A DNA stretch of 5,922 nucleotides from Bacillota bacterium (GTDB lineage: Bacteria > Bacillota_A > Clostridia > Peptostreptococcales > Anaerovoracaceae), in the NCBI GenBank assembly GCA_017437925.1, contig JAFRWQ010000099.1, positions 1-5,922 on the forward strand, given 5' to 3'. Of the stretch, positions 1 through 4,934 are shown piece by piece (position 1 is the first letter of the stretch; every line of letters begins with the position of its first letter). A program made the position numbers and the translations under genes. The notes below the pieces were generated by a model. The model had not been told where the DNA came from and did no database searches. It was given only the letters and a program-made list of their open reading frames with translations.

Positions 1-378
1 CAGGTGAGAAAGCTGGAGGCCGACGCCGAGGTCTACATGTGCTCGGTCAACGGCGCTTCCGAAAAGGGCGAGATGGTCAACATAGACGGCAGCGGAAACA
101 GAGTCGCGTCCAACCTCTGGGGCCATAAAAAGTATTACTTCGTCTTCGGAGTGAACAAGATCGTTCCAACCCTGACCGACGCCCTCGAGAGGGCAAGGAC
201 TGTCGCGGGACCCCTGAACGCAGCAAGGCTCAATCTCGATACCCCCTGCGTAAAGCTGGGTCACTGCATAGACTGCAGAAGCCCCAAACGCATTTGCAAC
301 GGCGCTTCCATACTCTACAGGCCCACGGGCGGAAGCGACATGGAGGTAGTCCTCATAGGAGAAAAGCTGGGTTACTGA
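1..378 (+). CDS. LUD-domain (DUF162, LutC/YkgG-like) protein, C-terminal part
   Basis: The reading frame is open from base 1 and ends at TGA 376-378, so the start lies outside the window and about 125 C-terminal residues are visible. The GTG at 4 has no convincing ribosome site upstream and is probably internal. The segment NLWGHKKYYFVFGVNKIV, the Cys-rich stretch PCVKLGHCIDC...RICN and the final VVLIGEKLGY are the pattern of Clostridial LUD-domain proteins, usually annotated 'lactate utilization protein' and about 200 residues long. The four cysteines (codons at 247, 265, 274 and 295; C-x5-C-x2-C-x6-C) could bind a metal or Fe-S cluster, which is inference. Family members are related to LutC/LutB-type proteins of lactate oxidation, but stand-alone Clostridial copies have no established function. 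A terminator follows at 465-509. The family call is firm and the role is uncertain. Confidence 0.85.
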   Translation, partial: QVRKLEADAEVYMCSVNGASEKGEMVNIDGSGNRVASNLWGHKKYYFVFGVNKIVPTLTDALERARTVAGPLNAARLNLDTPCVKLGHCIDCRSPKRICNGASILYRPTGGSDMEVVLIGEKLGY

Positions 379-464
379 TCGCAGGTCCTCAGCAGCTTTC
401 TTCCGTTGAGCTTACAGCGGCGGATGGCGCAGGTCATAACGGCCCCGCCGATGATAACGTGATC

Positions 465-509
465 AAGGCCGGAGCGGCGGGCGTTCAAGCCCCTGCGTCC
501 GGCCTTTTT
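465..509 (+). terminator. Rho-independent terminator of the LUD gene
   Basis: GGCCGGA (467-473) pairs perfectly with TCCGGCC (498-504), and GGGC (479-482) with GCCC (489-492) can extend the hairpin inward. A run of five T (505-509) follows, and AA at 465-466 can pair with its first bases. It is oriented for the plus-strand gene ending at 378. Read on the minus strand the stem is followed only by TTGATC, so it is a poor terminator for the convergent ybaK gene. The rest of the 379-551 gap shows no gene or other structure. Confidence 0.8.
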
Positions 510-551
510 GCGTATTATCGGTGATCTTCTGATATGTGCCCGGAGGCCGTG

Positions 552-1022
552 TCACACCGTCAGATCCGAATAAGTGAAGGGAACGACCTTTCTCAGGTCC
601 TCGGGGGCCATCTCTATCTGGTAGCCTATCTTGCCGGCGCTGAAAATGAAGGTCTCAAGGCCCATGGCGCTCTCGTCCACGAAGGTGGGGAAGAGCTTCT
701 TCATGCCTATGGGGGAGCAGCCCCCGTGGACGTAGCCGGTCAGGGGGAGGAGCTCCTTCGACTTTATCATCTCGATGTTCTTTTCCTTCGCCGCTTTTGC
801 CGCCTTCTTAAGGTCCAGTTCTCCTGCCGCGGGTATCACGAAAACGTAGTGCTGCTTTGACGCTCCCACTGTGACCAGGGTCTTGAAGACCTTTGCCGGG
901 TCGGCGTTCATTAGTCTTGCGGCTTCCACGCCGCTGACGGCTTCGGTATTGCCCAGCTCGTAGGTCTTGTGTAGCAGTTTTTTCTGGTCCAGGGTGCGCA
1001 TCGCGTTGGTCTTGAATGCCAT
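552..1022 (-). CDS. ybaK: YbaK/EbsC family Cys-tRNA(Pro)/Cys-tRNA(Cys) deacylase
   Basis: A 156-residue protein, the usual length of this family. It is a trans-editing enzyme that hydrolyses cysteine wrongly attached to tRNA(Pro) in the cytoplasm. The visible signature includes DPAKVFKTLV with the conserved lysine (K47; K46 in E. coli YbaK is needed for activity), YVFVIPA at about 59-65, and the hallmark TGYVHGGCSPIGMKK at 95-109, followed by FPTFVDESA. The ATG at 1022 was chosen because AAGGAG (bases 1032-1027) lies 4 nt upstream and the protein then begins as family members do. The frame stays open back to 1304, but that extension has no family similarity and runs antisense into the exonuclease gene. 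The gene is monocistronic, divergent from the exonuclease and convergent with the LUD gene. A TATAAT box lies upstream. Confidence 0.95.
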   Translation of the reverse strand: MAFKTNAMRTLDQKKLLHKTYELGNTEAVSGVEAARLMNADPAKVFKTLVTVGASKQHYVFVIPAAGELDLKKAAKAAKEKNIEMIKSKELLPLTGYVHGGCSPIGMKKLFPTFVDESAMGLETFIFSAGKIGYQIEMAPEDLRKVVPFTYSDLTV

Positions 1023-1026
1023 GTTG

Positions 1027-1032
1027 CTCCTT
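1027..1032 (-). promoter_or_regulatory. Ribosome binding site of ybaK (AAGGAG)
   Basis: Read on the minus strand, GGAAAGGAG is followed by CAAC and the ATG at 1022. The 4-nt spacer is slightly short, but this site settles the start against the longer upstream open frame. Confidence 0.7.
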
Positions 1033-1053
1033 TCCGGCAGCGCCTTCCCGATG

Positions 1054-1082
1054 ATTATACAACAGTGCGGCCCGAAAATGAG
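1054..1082 (-). promoter_or_regulatory. Candidate promoter of ybaK
   Basis: A perfect TATAAT -10 box is read on the minus strand at 1059-1054. With a 17-nt spacer the -35 position (1082-1077) reads CTCATT, a weak match. A better-looking TTGCCT lies at 1086-1081 but would need a 21-nt spacer. The predicted transcript would start near 1047 and carry a leader of about 25 nt. Confidence 0.55.
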
Positions 1083-1101
1083 GCAAAAAGGCAAAAACTC
1101 T

Positions 1102-1130
1102 TTGGAAAGCAGTCCCGGGTGCGGTATACT
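1102..1130 (+). promoter_or_regulatory. Sigma-A type promoter of the exonuclease gene
   Basis: TTGGAA (1102-1107) and TATACT (1125-1130) are separated by exactly 17 nt, a good match to the housekeeping consensus TTGACA-17-TATAAT. Transcription would start near 1137, just before the ribosome site at 1143-1150 and the ATG at 1156. This promoter is back to back with the ybaK promoter. Confidence 0.7.
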
Positions 1131-1142
1131 GGGGCGTGAAAG

Positions 1143-1150
1143 AAAGGAGG
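1143..1150 (+). promoter_or_regulatory. Ribosome binding site of the exonuclease gene (AAAGGAGG)
   Basis: A near-perfect Shine-Dalgarno sequence 5 nt before the ATG at 1156. It decides this start over the longer open frame beginning at 967. Confidence 0.8.
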
Positions 1151-1155
1151 GCCTG

Positions 1156-1734
1156 ATGACCCCTGTAGTAATAGATCTCGAATGGAACCATCCTCTGGCG
1201 GGAAGAAGCCACGTTCCCGGCCTACCCGGCGAGATAATCCAGATCGGAGCGGCCAAGCTGGACGAAAACTGCGAAGTGACCGACACCCTCGACATTATGA
1301 TCAAGCCCCAGGTCTACACCAGAATGAACAAGGAGGTCAGGGAACTGACCCTGATCACCGACGAGGATATCTCGAAGGGCATTCCCCTTGCCGAGGCTGC
1401 TGAAAAGCTCCGCCTTTGGTGCGGGGTGGACTTCGCCTTCGTCTCCTGGGGTCCCGACGATCTGCTCATGCTGGAGAGGAACCTTATAAAGTTCGGCCTG
1501 GATACCTCCTGGCTTCCCAAGACTTACGACGCCCAGCTGATGTTCGACGACATGGAGATGGGGGAGGACCGCAACTGGGCCCTCAATTACGCCCTCTACC
1601 ACTATCAGGAAAAGCCTGACGGAGCCCACAACGCCCAGGCCGACGAGCTGATCACCGTGCTGGTCTTAAAGCACCTGGACCTTTCCGAGGGCCTTTCGGA
1701 CGATTACTTCCGCTGCGACAGAAGGTCGGACTGA
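1156..1734 (+). CDS. DnaQ-like DEDDh 3'-5' exonuclease (KapD/ERI-1-like)
   Basis: A 192-residue single-domain exonuclease. The three Exo motifs of the RNase T/DnaQ superfamily are visible. Exo I is VVIDLEW with D7 and E9. Exo II is in FVSWGPDDLLMLERN, with D102 the likely metal ligand. Exo III is HNAQADE with H158 and D163, spaced H-x4-D as in the DEDDh subgroup. These residues bind two metal ions and remove nucleotides from 3' ends of DNA or RNA. No polymerase or helicase domain is attached, so it is not a replicative proofreading subunit by itself. The DLEWN opening is common in Clostridial stand-alone exonucleases of unclear role, some annotated as KapD-like. The start at 1156 is supported by AAAGGAGG at 1143-1150 with a 5-nt spacer. 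An in-frame ATG at 967 is rejected because the extension runs antisense through ybaK. Confidence 0.9.
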   Translation: MTPVVIDLEWNHPLAGRSHVPGLPGEIIQIGAAKLDENCEVTDTLDIMIKPQVYTRMNKEVRELTLITDEDISKGIPLAEAAEKLRLWCGVDFAFVSWGPDDLLMLERNLIKFGLDTSWLPKTYDAQLMFDDMEMGEDRNWALNYALYHYQEKPDGAHNAQADELITVLVLKHLDLSEGLSDDYFRCDRRSD

Positions 1735-1763
1735 ATAAAATTTAATATAAGCGAATAAAAACT

Positions 1764-1790
1764 AGACCCCGCCCCGCGGGGTCTTTTATT
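1764..1790 (+). terminator. Rho-independent terminator after the exonuclease gene
   Basis: An 8-bp GC-rich stem (GACCCCGC at 1765-1772 with GCGGGGTC at 1776-1783) closes a 3-nt loop and is followed by TTTTATT. The other side of the stem is A-rich (AATAAAAACTA), so the structure can also work on the minus strand. It separates the exonuclease from the downstream SDR-liv operon. Confidence 0.88.
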
Positions 1791-1844
1791 GCCTTAAACG
1801 GGGGCGAAAAGACCGGCAGCAGGGCTGAGAAATGGATATATATG

Positions 1845-1871
1845 ATGTATATGCGTATAACGCCTGTATAT
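1845..1871. repeat. Imperfect inverted repeat, possible operator
   Basis: The core GCGT (1853-1856) and ACGC (1860-1863) is separated by ATA. The symmetry continues outward to 1845 and 1871 with one mismatch (1852/1864) and two G-T pairs. The heptamer ATATGCG occurs at 1849-1855 and again at 1880-1886, 31 bp apart, about three helical turns. It lies upstream of both candidate promoters. A binding site for an unknown regulator is plausible but unproven. Confidence 0.35.
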
Positions 1872-1894
1872 ATAGCGAAATATGCGCTTAAATG

Positions 1895-1923
1895 TGAATA
1901 ATAATTAAGTAAAAAAATATAAT
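1895..1923 (+). promoter_or_regulatory. Candidate upstream promoter of the SDR-liv operon
   Basis: A perfect TATAAT is at 1918-1923. The -35 position at 17 nt spacing (1895-1900) reads TGAATA, which matches only half of the consensus. The surroundings are very A-rich, so a chance match is possible. The transcript would start near 1930, within the small inverted repeat TCCAT-TTTT-ATGGA. Confidence 0.4.
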
Positions 1924-1927
1924 AATA

Positions 1928-1948
1928 TCCATTTTTATGGACATGGAC
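1928..1948. repeat. Small hairpin with tandem ATGGAC repeat
   Basis: TCCAT (1928-1932) and ATGGA (1937-1941) form an inverted repeat around TTTT. ATGGAC is duplicated head to tail at 1937-1942 and 1943-1948. It lies just downstream of the TATAAT at 1918-1923 and overlaps the -35 box of the second candidate promoter, a position suited to an operator. No regulator is known for it. Confidence 0.35.
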
Positions 1949-1966
1949 AAAAAGCTGTGGTTAAAT
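1938..1966 (+). promoter_or_regulatory. Candidate extended -10 promoter of the SDR-liv operon
   Basis: TGGACA (1938-1943) matches five of six -35 bases. After exactly 17 nt comes TTAAAT (1961-1966), preceded directly by TGG (1958-1960), an extended -10 motif. The transcript would start near 1973, giving a leader of about 65 nt before the first SDR. Confidence 0.4.
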
Positions 1967-2037
1967 GGTCAGGAATCGTGCAGAACCATAAATATACATT
2001 ATATATACAAATATTCAGAGCCATTGAAAGGAAAGAT

Positions 2038-2811
2038 ATGAATAAGCAGTACGTTATCGATACCATGTTCGACTACTTCCAACTGGAAGGCAAGACCGCT
2101 ATTGTGACCGGCGCGGCCAACGGCATAGGAGCCGGGATCGCAAAGATGCTGGCGGGCCTCGGGGCCAACGTGGTGGCCTGCGACATAGAGGATGAGCCTC
2201 TCGCAAAGACCGTAGACTCCATCAAGGCCGAAGGCGGATCAATAAGCGCCCTCCACTGCGACATCAGCTGCCCCGAAGACGTTGAAAACTCCATAAAGAC
2301 CGCCATAGATACCTACGGCGCCCTGCACATCCTGGTCAACAACGCCGCCGGCTGCGGAGGAGGCAAGAAGATAGACGACATGACCGATCCCGAGTGGGAC
2401 AGGCTGATCAACCTGAACCTGACCTGCGTATACAAGTTCATAATGAAGGTCTACCCGATCTTCAAGGCGCAGCATTACGGAAAGATCGTGAACATAAGCT
2501 CGGGCGCCGCCATCACCGGCGACTGGAGCGATCCCCACTACGCCGCGGCCAAGGGAGGCGTCATCAGCCTCGGAAGAGAGCTGGCAGTCGAATTCTCCAA
2601 GGACCACATATTCATCAATACCGTCGCTCCCGGACTGGTCCAGACCAGAATGCTCCTGCCCTGGGAGGGCGTTGAAGAGAACAACATACTCGTCGGCCGC
2701 ATAGGTACCCCCAAGGACATCGCCGCAACCGTGGCCTTCCTGGCGTCCGCTGCCTCCGACTATTTCACCGGCCAGACCATCTGCCCCAACGGCGGATCCT
2801 GGATGTATTAA
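2038..2811 (+). CDS. Classical SDR-family NAD-dependent oxidoreductase (first of tandem pair)
   Basis: A 257-residue Rossmann-fold enzyme that would oxidise an alcohol or reduce a ketone with a nicotinamide cofactor. The glycine motif TGAANGIG is at 24-31. D49 at the end of strand beta-2 suggests a preference for NAD(H) over NADP(H). NNAAG at 101-105 is a variant of the usual NNAG. The catalytic tetrad is N127, S155, Y168 and K172, with the Ser-Tyr spacing of 13 seen in FabG-like enzymes. The VAPG motif is intact near 197-199. The C-terminus ends PNGGSWMY where most relatives have a VDGG-like turn. The ATG at 2038 has AAAGGAAA 3 nt upstream (core AGGA at 5 nt) and gives the usual short lead before LEGKTAIVTG. 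It begins an apparent operon with a second SDR and a Liv-type transporter. The substrate is unknown, and 'FabG' or 'glucose dehydrogenase' labels would be over-precise. Confidence 0.92.
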   Translation: MNKQYVIDTMFDYFQLEGKTAIVTGAANGIGAGIAKMLAGLGANVVACDIEDEPLAKTVDSIKAEGGSISALHCDISCPEDVENSIKTAIDTYGALHILVNNAAGCGGGKKIDDMTDPEWDRLINLNLTCVYKFIMKVYPIFKAQHYGKIVNISSGAAITGDWSDPHYAAAKGGVISLGRELAVEFSKDHIFINTVAPGLVQTRMLLPWEGVEENNILVGRIGTPKDIAATVAFLASAASDYFTGQTICPNGGSWMY

Positions 2812-2817
2812 GGAGGT
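2811..2817 (+). promoter_or_regulatory. Ribosome binding site of the second SDR (AGGAGGT)
   Basis: A consensus Shine-Dalgarno sequence whose first base is the last base of the stop codon of the first SDR, with 6 nt to the ATG at 2824. The close packing implies co-transcription and possible translational coupling. Confidence 0.85.
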
Positions 2818-2823
2818 AAGGAA

Positions 2824-3582
2824 ATGAAGGATTATCTGGGCATAGGCGGAAAGAGCGCGATAGTCACCGGAGGCGGAAGAGGCATAGGAGAATCCTGCGC
2901 CAAGGCTCTCGCTTCCTACGGAGTCAAGGTCGCCATCTTCGACATCAACGACGTCAACGGAAACGCCGTCAAGGATCAGATCATCGCAGGCGGCGGGGAA
3001 GCCATCTACGTACACTGCAACGTTATGAAGATCGAGGAGATCAAGGCCGCCATCAAGGAAGCCGCGTCGGTCTTCGGAAACATAGACATACTGATCAACA
3101 ACGCCGGCGGCTCCGAAAAGCCCATAGATTTCTGGAACGTCACCGACGAGCTGTGGAACAAGATAGTCACCTACAATCTCTTCAGCCAGTTCTGGATGAT
3201 AAGGGAGACCTTCCCGTTCATGAAGGAGAAGGGCGGAAAGATCGTCAACATAAGCTCCGGCTACGCCCTCTGCGGCGGCGACCAGTGCGTACACTACGCA
3301 TCGGCCAAGGCGGGAGTCATAGGCCTGACCTCGTCCATAGCCAAGGAAGGAGCCCCCTTCCACATCAACTGCAACGTCATACCGGTACCCACCACCAAGA
3401 CCCCGGGCCTTTGGGAGTCCGACGGCGAGTTCGCCGACGACGAGATACCCCTCATCCCCCAGGGAAGGCTGGCCGAGCCCGAGGACATCTCCAACACCGT
3501 CCTCTTCCTCGTATCCCAGGCCGCCGATTACGTTACCGGCCAGATAGTGGCGCCCAACGGCGGACGCCGCATGCTGGTATAA
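2824..3582 (+). CDS. Classical SDR-family oxidoreductase (second of tandem pair)
   Basis: A 252-residue paralogue of the preceding enzyme. It has the cofactor motif TGGGRGIG at 15-22, D40 after beta-2 (again favouring NAD), NNAG at 92-95 and the catalytic residues N118, S145, Y158 and K162. The substrate-loop region differs clearly from its neighbour. Where SDRs normally have a PG pair after strand beta-6, this protein has NVIPVPTTKTPGLW, so the PG pair is replaced by VP, and an acidic loop DGEFADDEIP follows. The C-terminus is TGQIVAPNGGRRMLV, sharing the PNGG turn with the first SDR. The pair likely acts on related substrates or in consecutive steps, or forms a mixed oligomer; all three are inference. 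The start is fixed by the AGGAGGT site at 2811-2817. A 56-nt gap without a terminator leads to the binding-protein gene. Confidence 0.92.
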   Translation: MKDYLGIGGKSAIVTGGGRGIGESCAKALASYGVKVAIFDINDVNGNAVKDQIIAGGGEAIYVHCNVMKIEEIKAAIKEAASVFGNIDILINNAGGSEKPIDFWNVTDELWNKIVTYNLFSQFWMIRETFPFMKEKGGKIVNISSGYALCGGDQCVHYASAKAGVIGLTSSIAKEGAPFHINCNVIPVPTTKTPGLWESDGEFADDEIPLIPQGRLAEPEDISNTVLFLVSQAADYVTGQIVAPNGGRRMLV

Positions 3583-3626
3583 ACAAGTCCATATAAACCG
3601 TCCACCGTTTTAAAGCATACATACCC

Positions 3627-3631
3627 GGAGG
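3627..3631 (+). promoter_or_regulatory. Ribosome binding site of the solute-binding protein (GGAGG)
   Basis: GGAGG is 7 nt before the ATG at 3639, a strong site as expected for an abundant binding protein. The 56-nt gap upstream holds TATAAA at 3592-3597, but with no -35 match at a suitable distance, so I call no internal promoter. Confidence 0.75.
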
Positions 3632-3638
3632 AAGAAAA

Positions 3639-4826
3639 ATGAAGACCACAAAGAAACTGCTGGCCGCGGCTCTCGCCCTGATGATGATACTCAGCATGGC
3701 AGCCTGCGGCTCCGCCAAGAAGGACGACGGCCCCATTGTAATAGGCTGCCTCGGACCTCTCACCGGAGAGAACGCCTTCTACGGCACCCTGCTTAAAGAC
3801 AGCATCACCGTCATGGCTGCCGACTGCAACGCCAACGGCGGAATACTGGGCCGCGAGGTCAAGGTAAACTACTACGACGACCGTTCCGACCCCATCGAAG
3901 CAACCAACGCCGCCAGAAAGGCCATCCAGCAGGATAAGATCTGCGTGATGATAGGAACCGAGTCCTCCACCACCACCCTGGCCCTGGCCGAGGTCTGCGA
4001 GGAGAACAAGGTGCCCTTCGTGGCCACCCAGGCATCCAACATCAAGATCACCCAGAACGAAGACGGCACCACCCGTCCCCAGTCCTTCAGGTCCTGCCTC
4101 ACCGACCCCCAGTTCGGCGCCATCATGGGCCAGTACGGCTACAATGAGCTGGGCTACAAGAAGGTCGCGGTCATCTACAATCTGGGCTCCGACTATTCCG
4201 TGGGAATCAAGAACGCCTTCACCTCCGCCTATGAAGCTGCCGGCGGCGAGATCATAGCCACTGAAGCCTTCAACGACGGCGACGTCGACTTCAGGGCCAT
4301 CCTGACCAAGATCAAGGATGCCGGAGAGTTCGACGCCTTCTACATCGCGGTCGGCTACTACCAGCAGGCAGGCCTCATCATGAAGCAGGCCAGAGAGCTG
4401 GGCATGAACGAGATGGTCATGGGCTCCGACGCCATGATGGTTGGAAACATGTTCGAGATCGTCGGCGACGGCATGGAGGGGACCTGCTTCCCCGCCAACT
4501 TCGACGTATCCAACGACGAGGTTCTGGACTTCCTCCAGAAGTTCATAGACGCCCAGGGCTACGATCCCTTTAAGGACGCCGCAGGCGACCTGGTAGTCGC
4601 CCACGATGCGTGGCTCATGGTCGAAAAGGCCATCAACACCGCGGGCAACACCGATCCCCAGGCCATCAGGGACGCCCTTGAGAAGACCGGGACCATCGAC
4701 ATCCTCGGCGGCACTCTCACCATCGTTCCCGAGACCCACCAGGTGCTCCGTTCCTGCCCCATCTACGTCATCAAGAACCAGGAATTCGTAAAGCTGACCG
4801 AGTTCACTCCCTCCGCATCCAAGTAG
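3639..4826 (+). CDS. livK: Liv-type ABC transporter substrate-binding lipoprotein
   Basis: A 395-residue extracellular solute receptor of the branched-chain amino acid (HAAT) family, Peripla_BP_6 fold. Residues 1-23 are a lipoprotein signal: KTTKK, a hydrophobic core, then MAAC with C23 as the lipidated cysteine, followed by a short GSAKKDDG linker. The mature domain begins IVIGCLGPLTGENAFYG. The ligand-pocket region typical of the family is visible as IGTESSTTT at 95-103 and VPFVATQAS at 115-123, and NANGGILGREV at 64-74 is a family hallmark. The second lobe includes YKKVAVIYNLGSDYSVG at 163-179. Family members bind Leu/Ile/Val but also aromatic compounds, short amides, urea and other small carboxylates, so the ligand is open. 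The presence of two SDRs in the same operon argues for a ligand that is also catabolised. The symbol denotes family only. Confidence 0.9.
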   Translation: MKTTKKLLAAALALMMILSMAACGSAKKDDGPIVIGCLGPLTGENAFYGTLLKDSITVMAADCNANGGILGREVKVNYYDDRSDPIEATNAARKAIQQDKICVMIGTESSTTTLALAEVCEENKVPFVATQASNIKITQNEDGTTRPQSFRSCLTDPQFGAIMGQYGYNELGYKKVAVIYNLGSDYSVGIKNAFTSAYEAAGGEIIATEAFNDGDVDFRAILTKIKDAGEFDAFYIAVGYYQQAGLIMKQARELGMNEMVMGSDAMMVGNMFEIVGDGMEGTCFPANFDVSNDEVLDFLQKFIDAQGYDPFKDAAGDLVVAHDAWLMVEKAINTAGNTDPQAIRDALEKTGTIDILGGTLTIVPETHQVLRSCPIYVIKNQEFVKLTEFTPSASK

Positions 4827-4860
4827 CGCGGGCAAGGGATACCGTTCTCTGGTTTTAAGC

Positions 4861-4897
4861 GATGTGCTGCGCCGCTTTTTCGGCGCAGCGCATCTTT
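4861..4897 (+). terminator. Strong hairpin between binding protein and livH (partial terminator or mRNA stabiliser)
   Basis: Bases 4861-4874 pair with 4881-4894 in a 14-bp stem with a single G-T pair (4865/4890) and a 6-nt CTTTTT loop. Only TTT follows before CGT, so the U-tract is weak for full termination. Such hairpins after binding-protein genes commonly leave more mRNA for the binding protein than for the membrane parts, by attenuation or by protecting the 3' end. A second small stem (GCAGG 4908-4912 with CCTGC 4918-4922) ends just before the livH ribosome site. Confidence 0.65.
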
Positions 4898-4923
4898 CGT
4901 GCTTTAAGCAGGCCCGTCCTGCG

Positions 4924-4928
4924 AAGGA
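4924..4928 (+). promoter_or_regulatory. Ribosome binding site of livH (AAGGA)
   Basis: AAGGA within GAAGGAAAG is 6 nt before the ATG at 4935. It is weaker than the site of the binding-protein gene and sits immediately after the small hairpin at 4908-4922. Confidence 0.65.
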
Positions 4929-4934
4929 AAGACC

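Larger units (their letters stand above)
1791..2037 (+). other. AT-rich regulatory leader of the SDR-liv operon
   Basis: This 247-bp stretch has no plausible gene and is clearly richer in A+T than the flanking genes. It holds runs such as TATATATGATGTATATG, two candidate promoters (1895-1923 and 1938-1966), an imperfect inverted repeat at 1845-1871, and a small hairpin with a tandem hexamer at 1928-1948. A GTG at 1957 is in frame with the downstream SDR, but the added residues do not resemble the family and no ribosome site precedes it. I recognise no known riboswitch. Confidence 0.6.

Noticed and set aside
379..464. Possible small gene in the gap after the LUD gene
   Set aside because: The only open frames start inside the LUD gene or run through the terminator. 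Their products are low-complexity and no ribosome site is present.
967..1155. N-terminal extension of the exonuclease to an ATG at 967
   Set aside because: The extension overlaps ybaK on the other strand and precedes the promoter at 1102-1130. A near-perfect ribosome site supports the ATG at 1156.
1023..1304. N-terminal extension of ybaK to an upstream ATG at 1304
   Set aside because: The extra 94 residues lack similarity to the family, would run antisense through the exonuclease start and promoters, and lie upstream of the TATAAT at 1059-1054. AAGGAG sits just before the ATG at 1022.
1791..2037. CRISPR, riboswitch or mobile-element end in the AT-rich leader
   Set aside because: There are no regularly spaced repeats, no recognisable riboswitch core, and no transposase remnants or terminal inverted repeats with target duplications.
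2239..3363. A 374-codon open frame on the minus strand opposite the two SDR genes
   Set aside because: Its predicted protein is a Gly/Val/Asp/Leu-rich shadow with no domain pattern and no ribosome site. It results from the strong third-position C/G bias of the SDR genes, whose motifs and starts are clear.
3592..3597. TATAAA box between the second SDR and the binding-protein gene as an internal promoter
   Set aside because: No recognisable -35 element exists at 16-18 nt upstream, and the gap is short and free of a terminator, so read-through is more likely.
3528..4835. A 435-codon open frame on the minus strand opposite the solute-binding protein gene
   Set aside because: Same cause: a low-complexity GGGGG/VVVVV-rich product, antisense to a well-recognised lipoprotein gene, without start signals.
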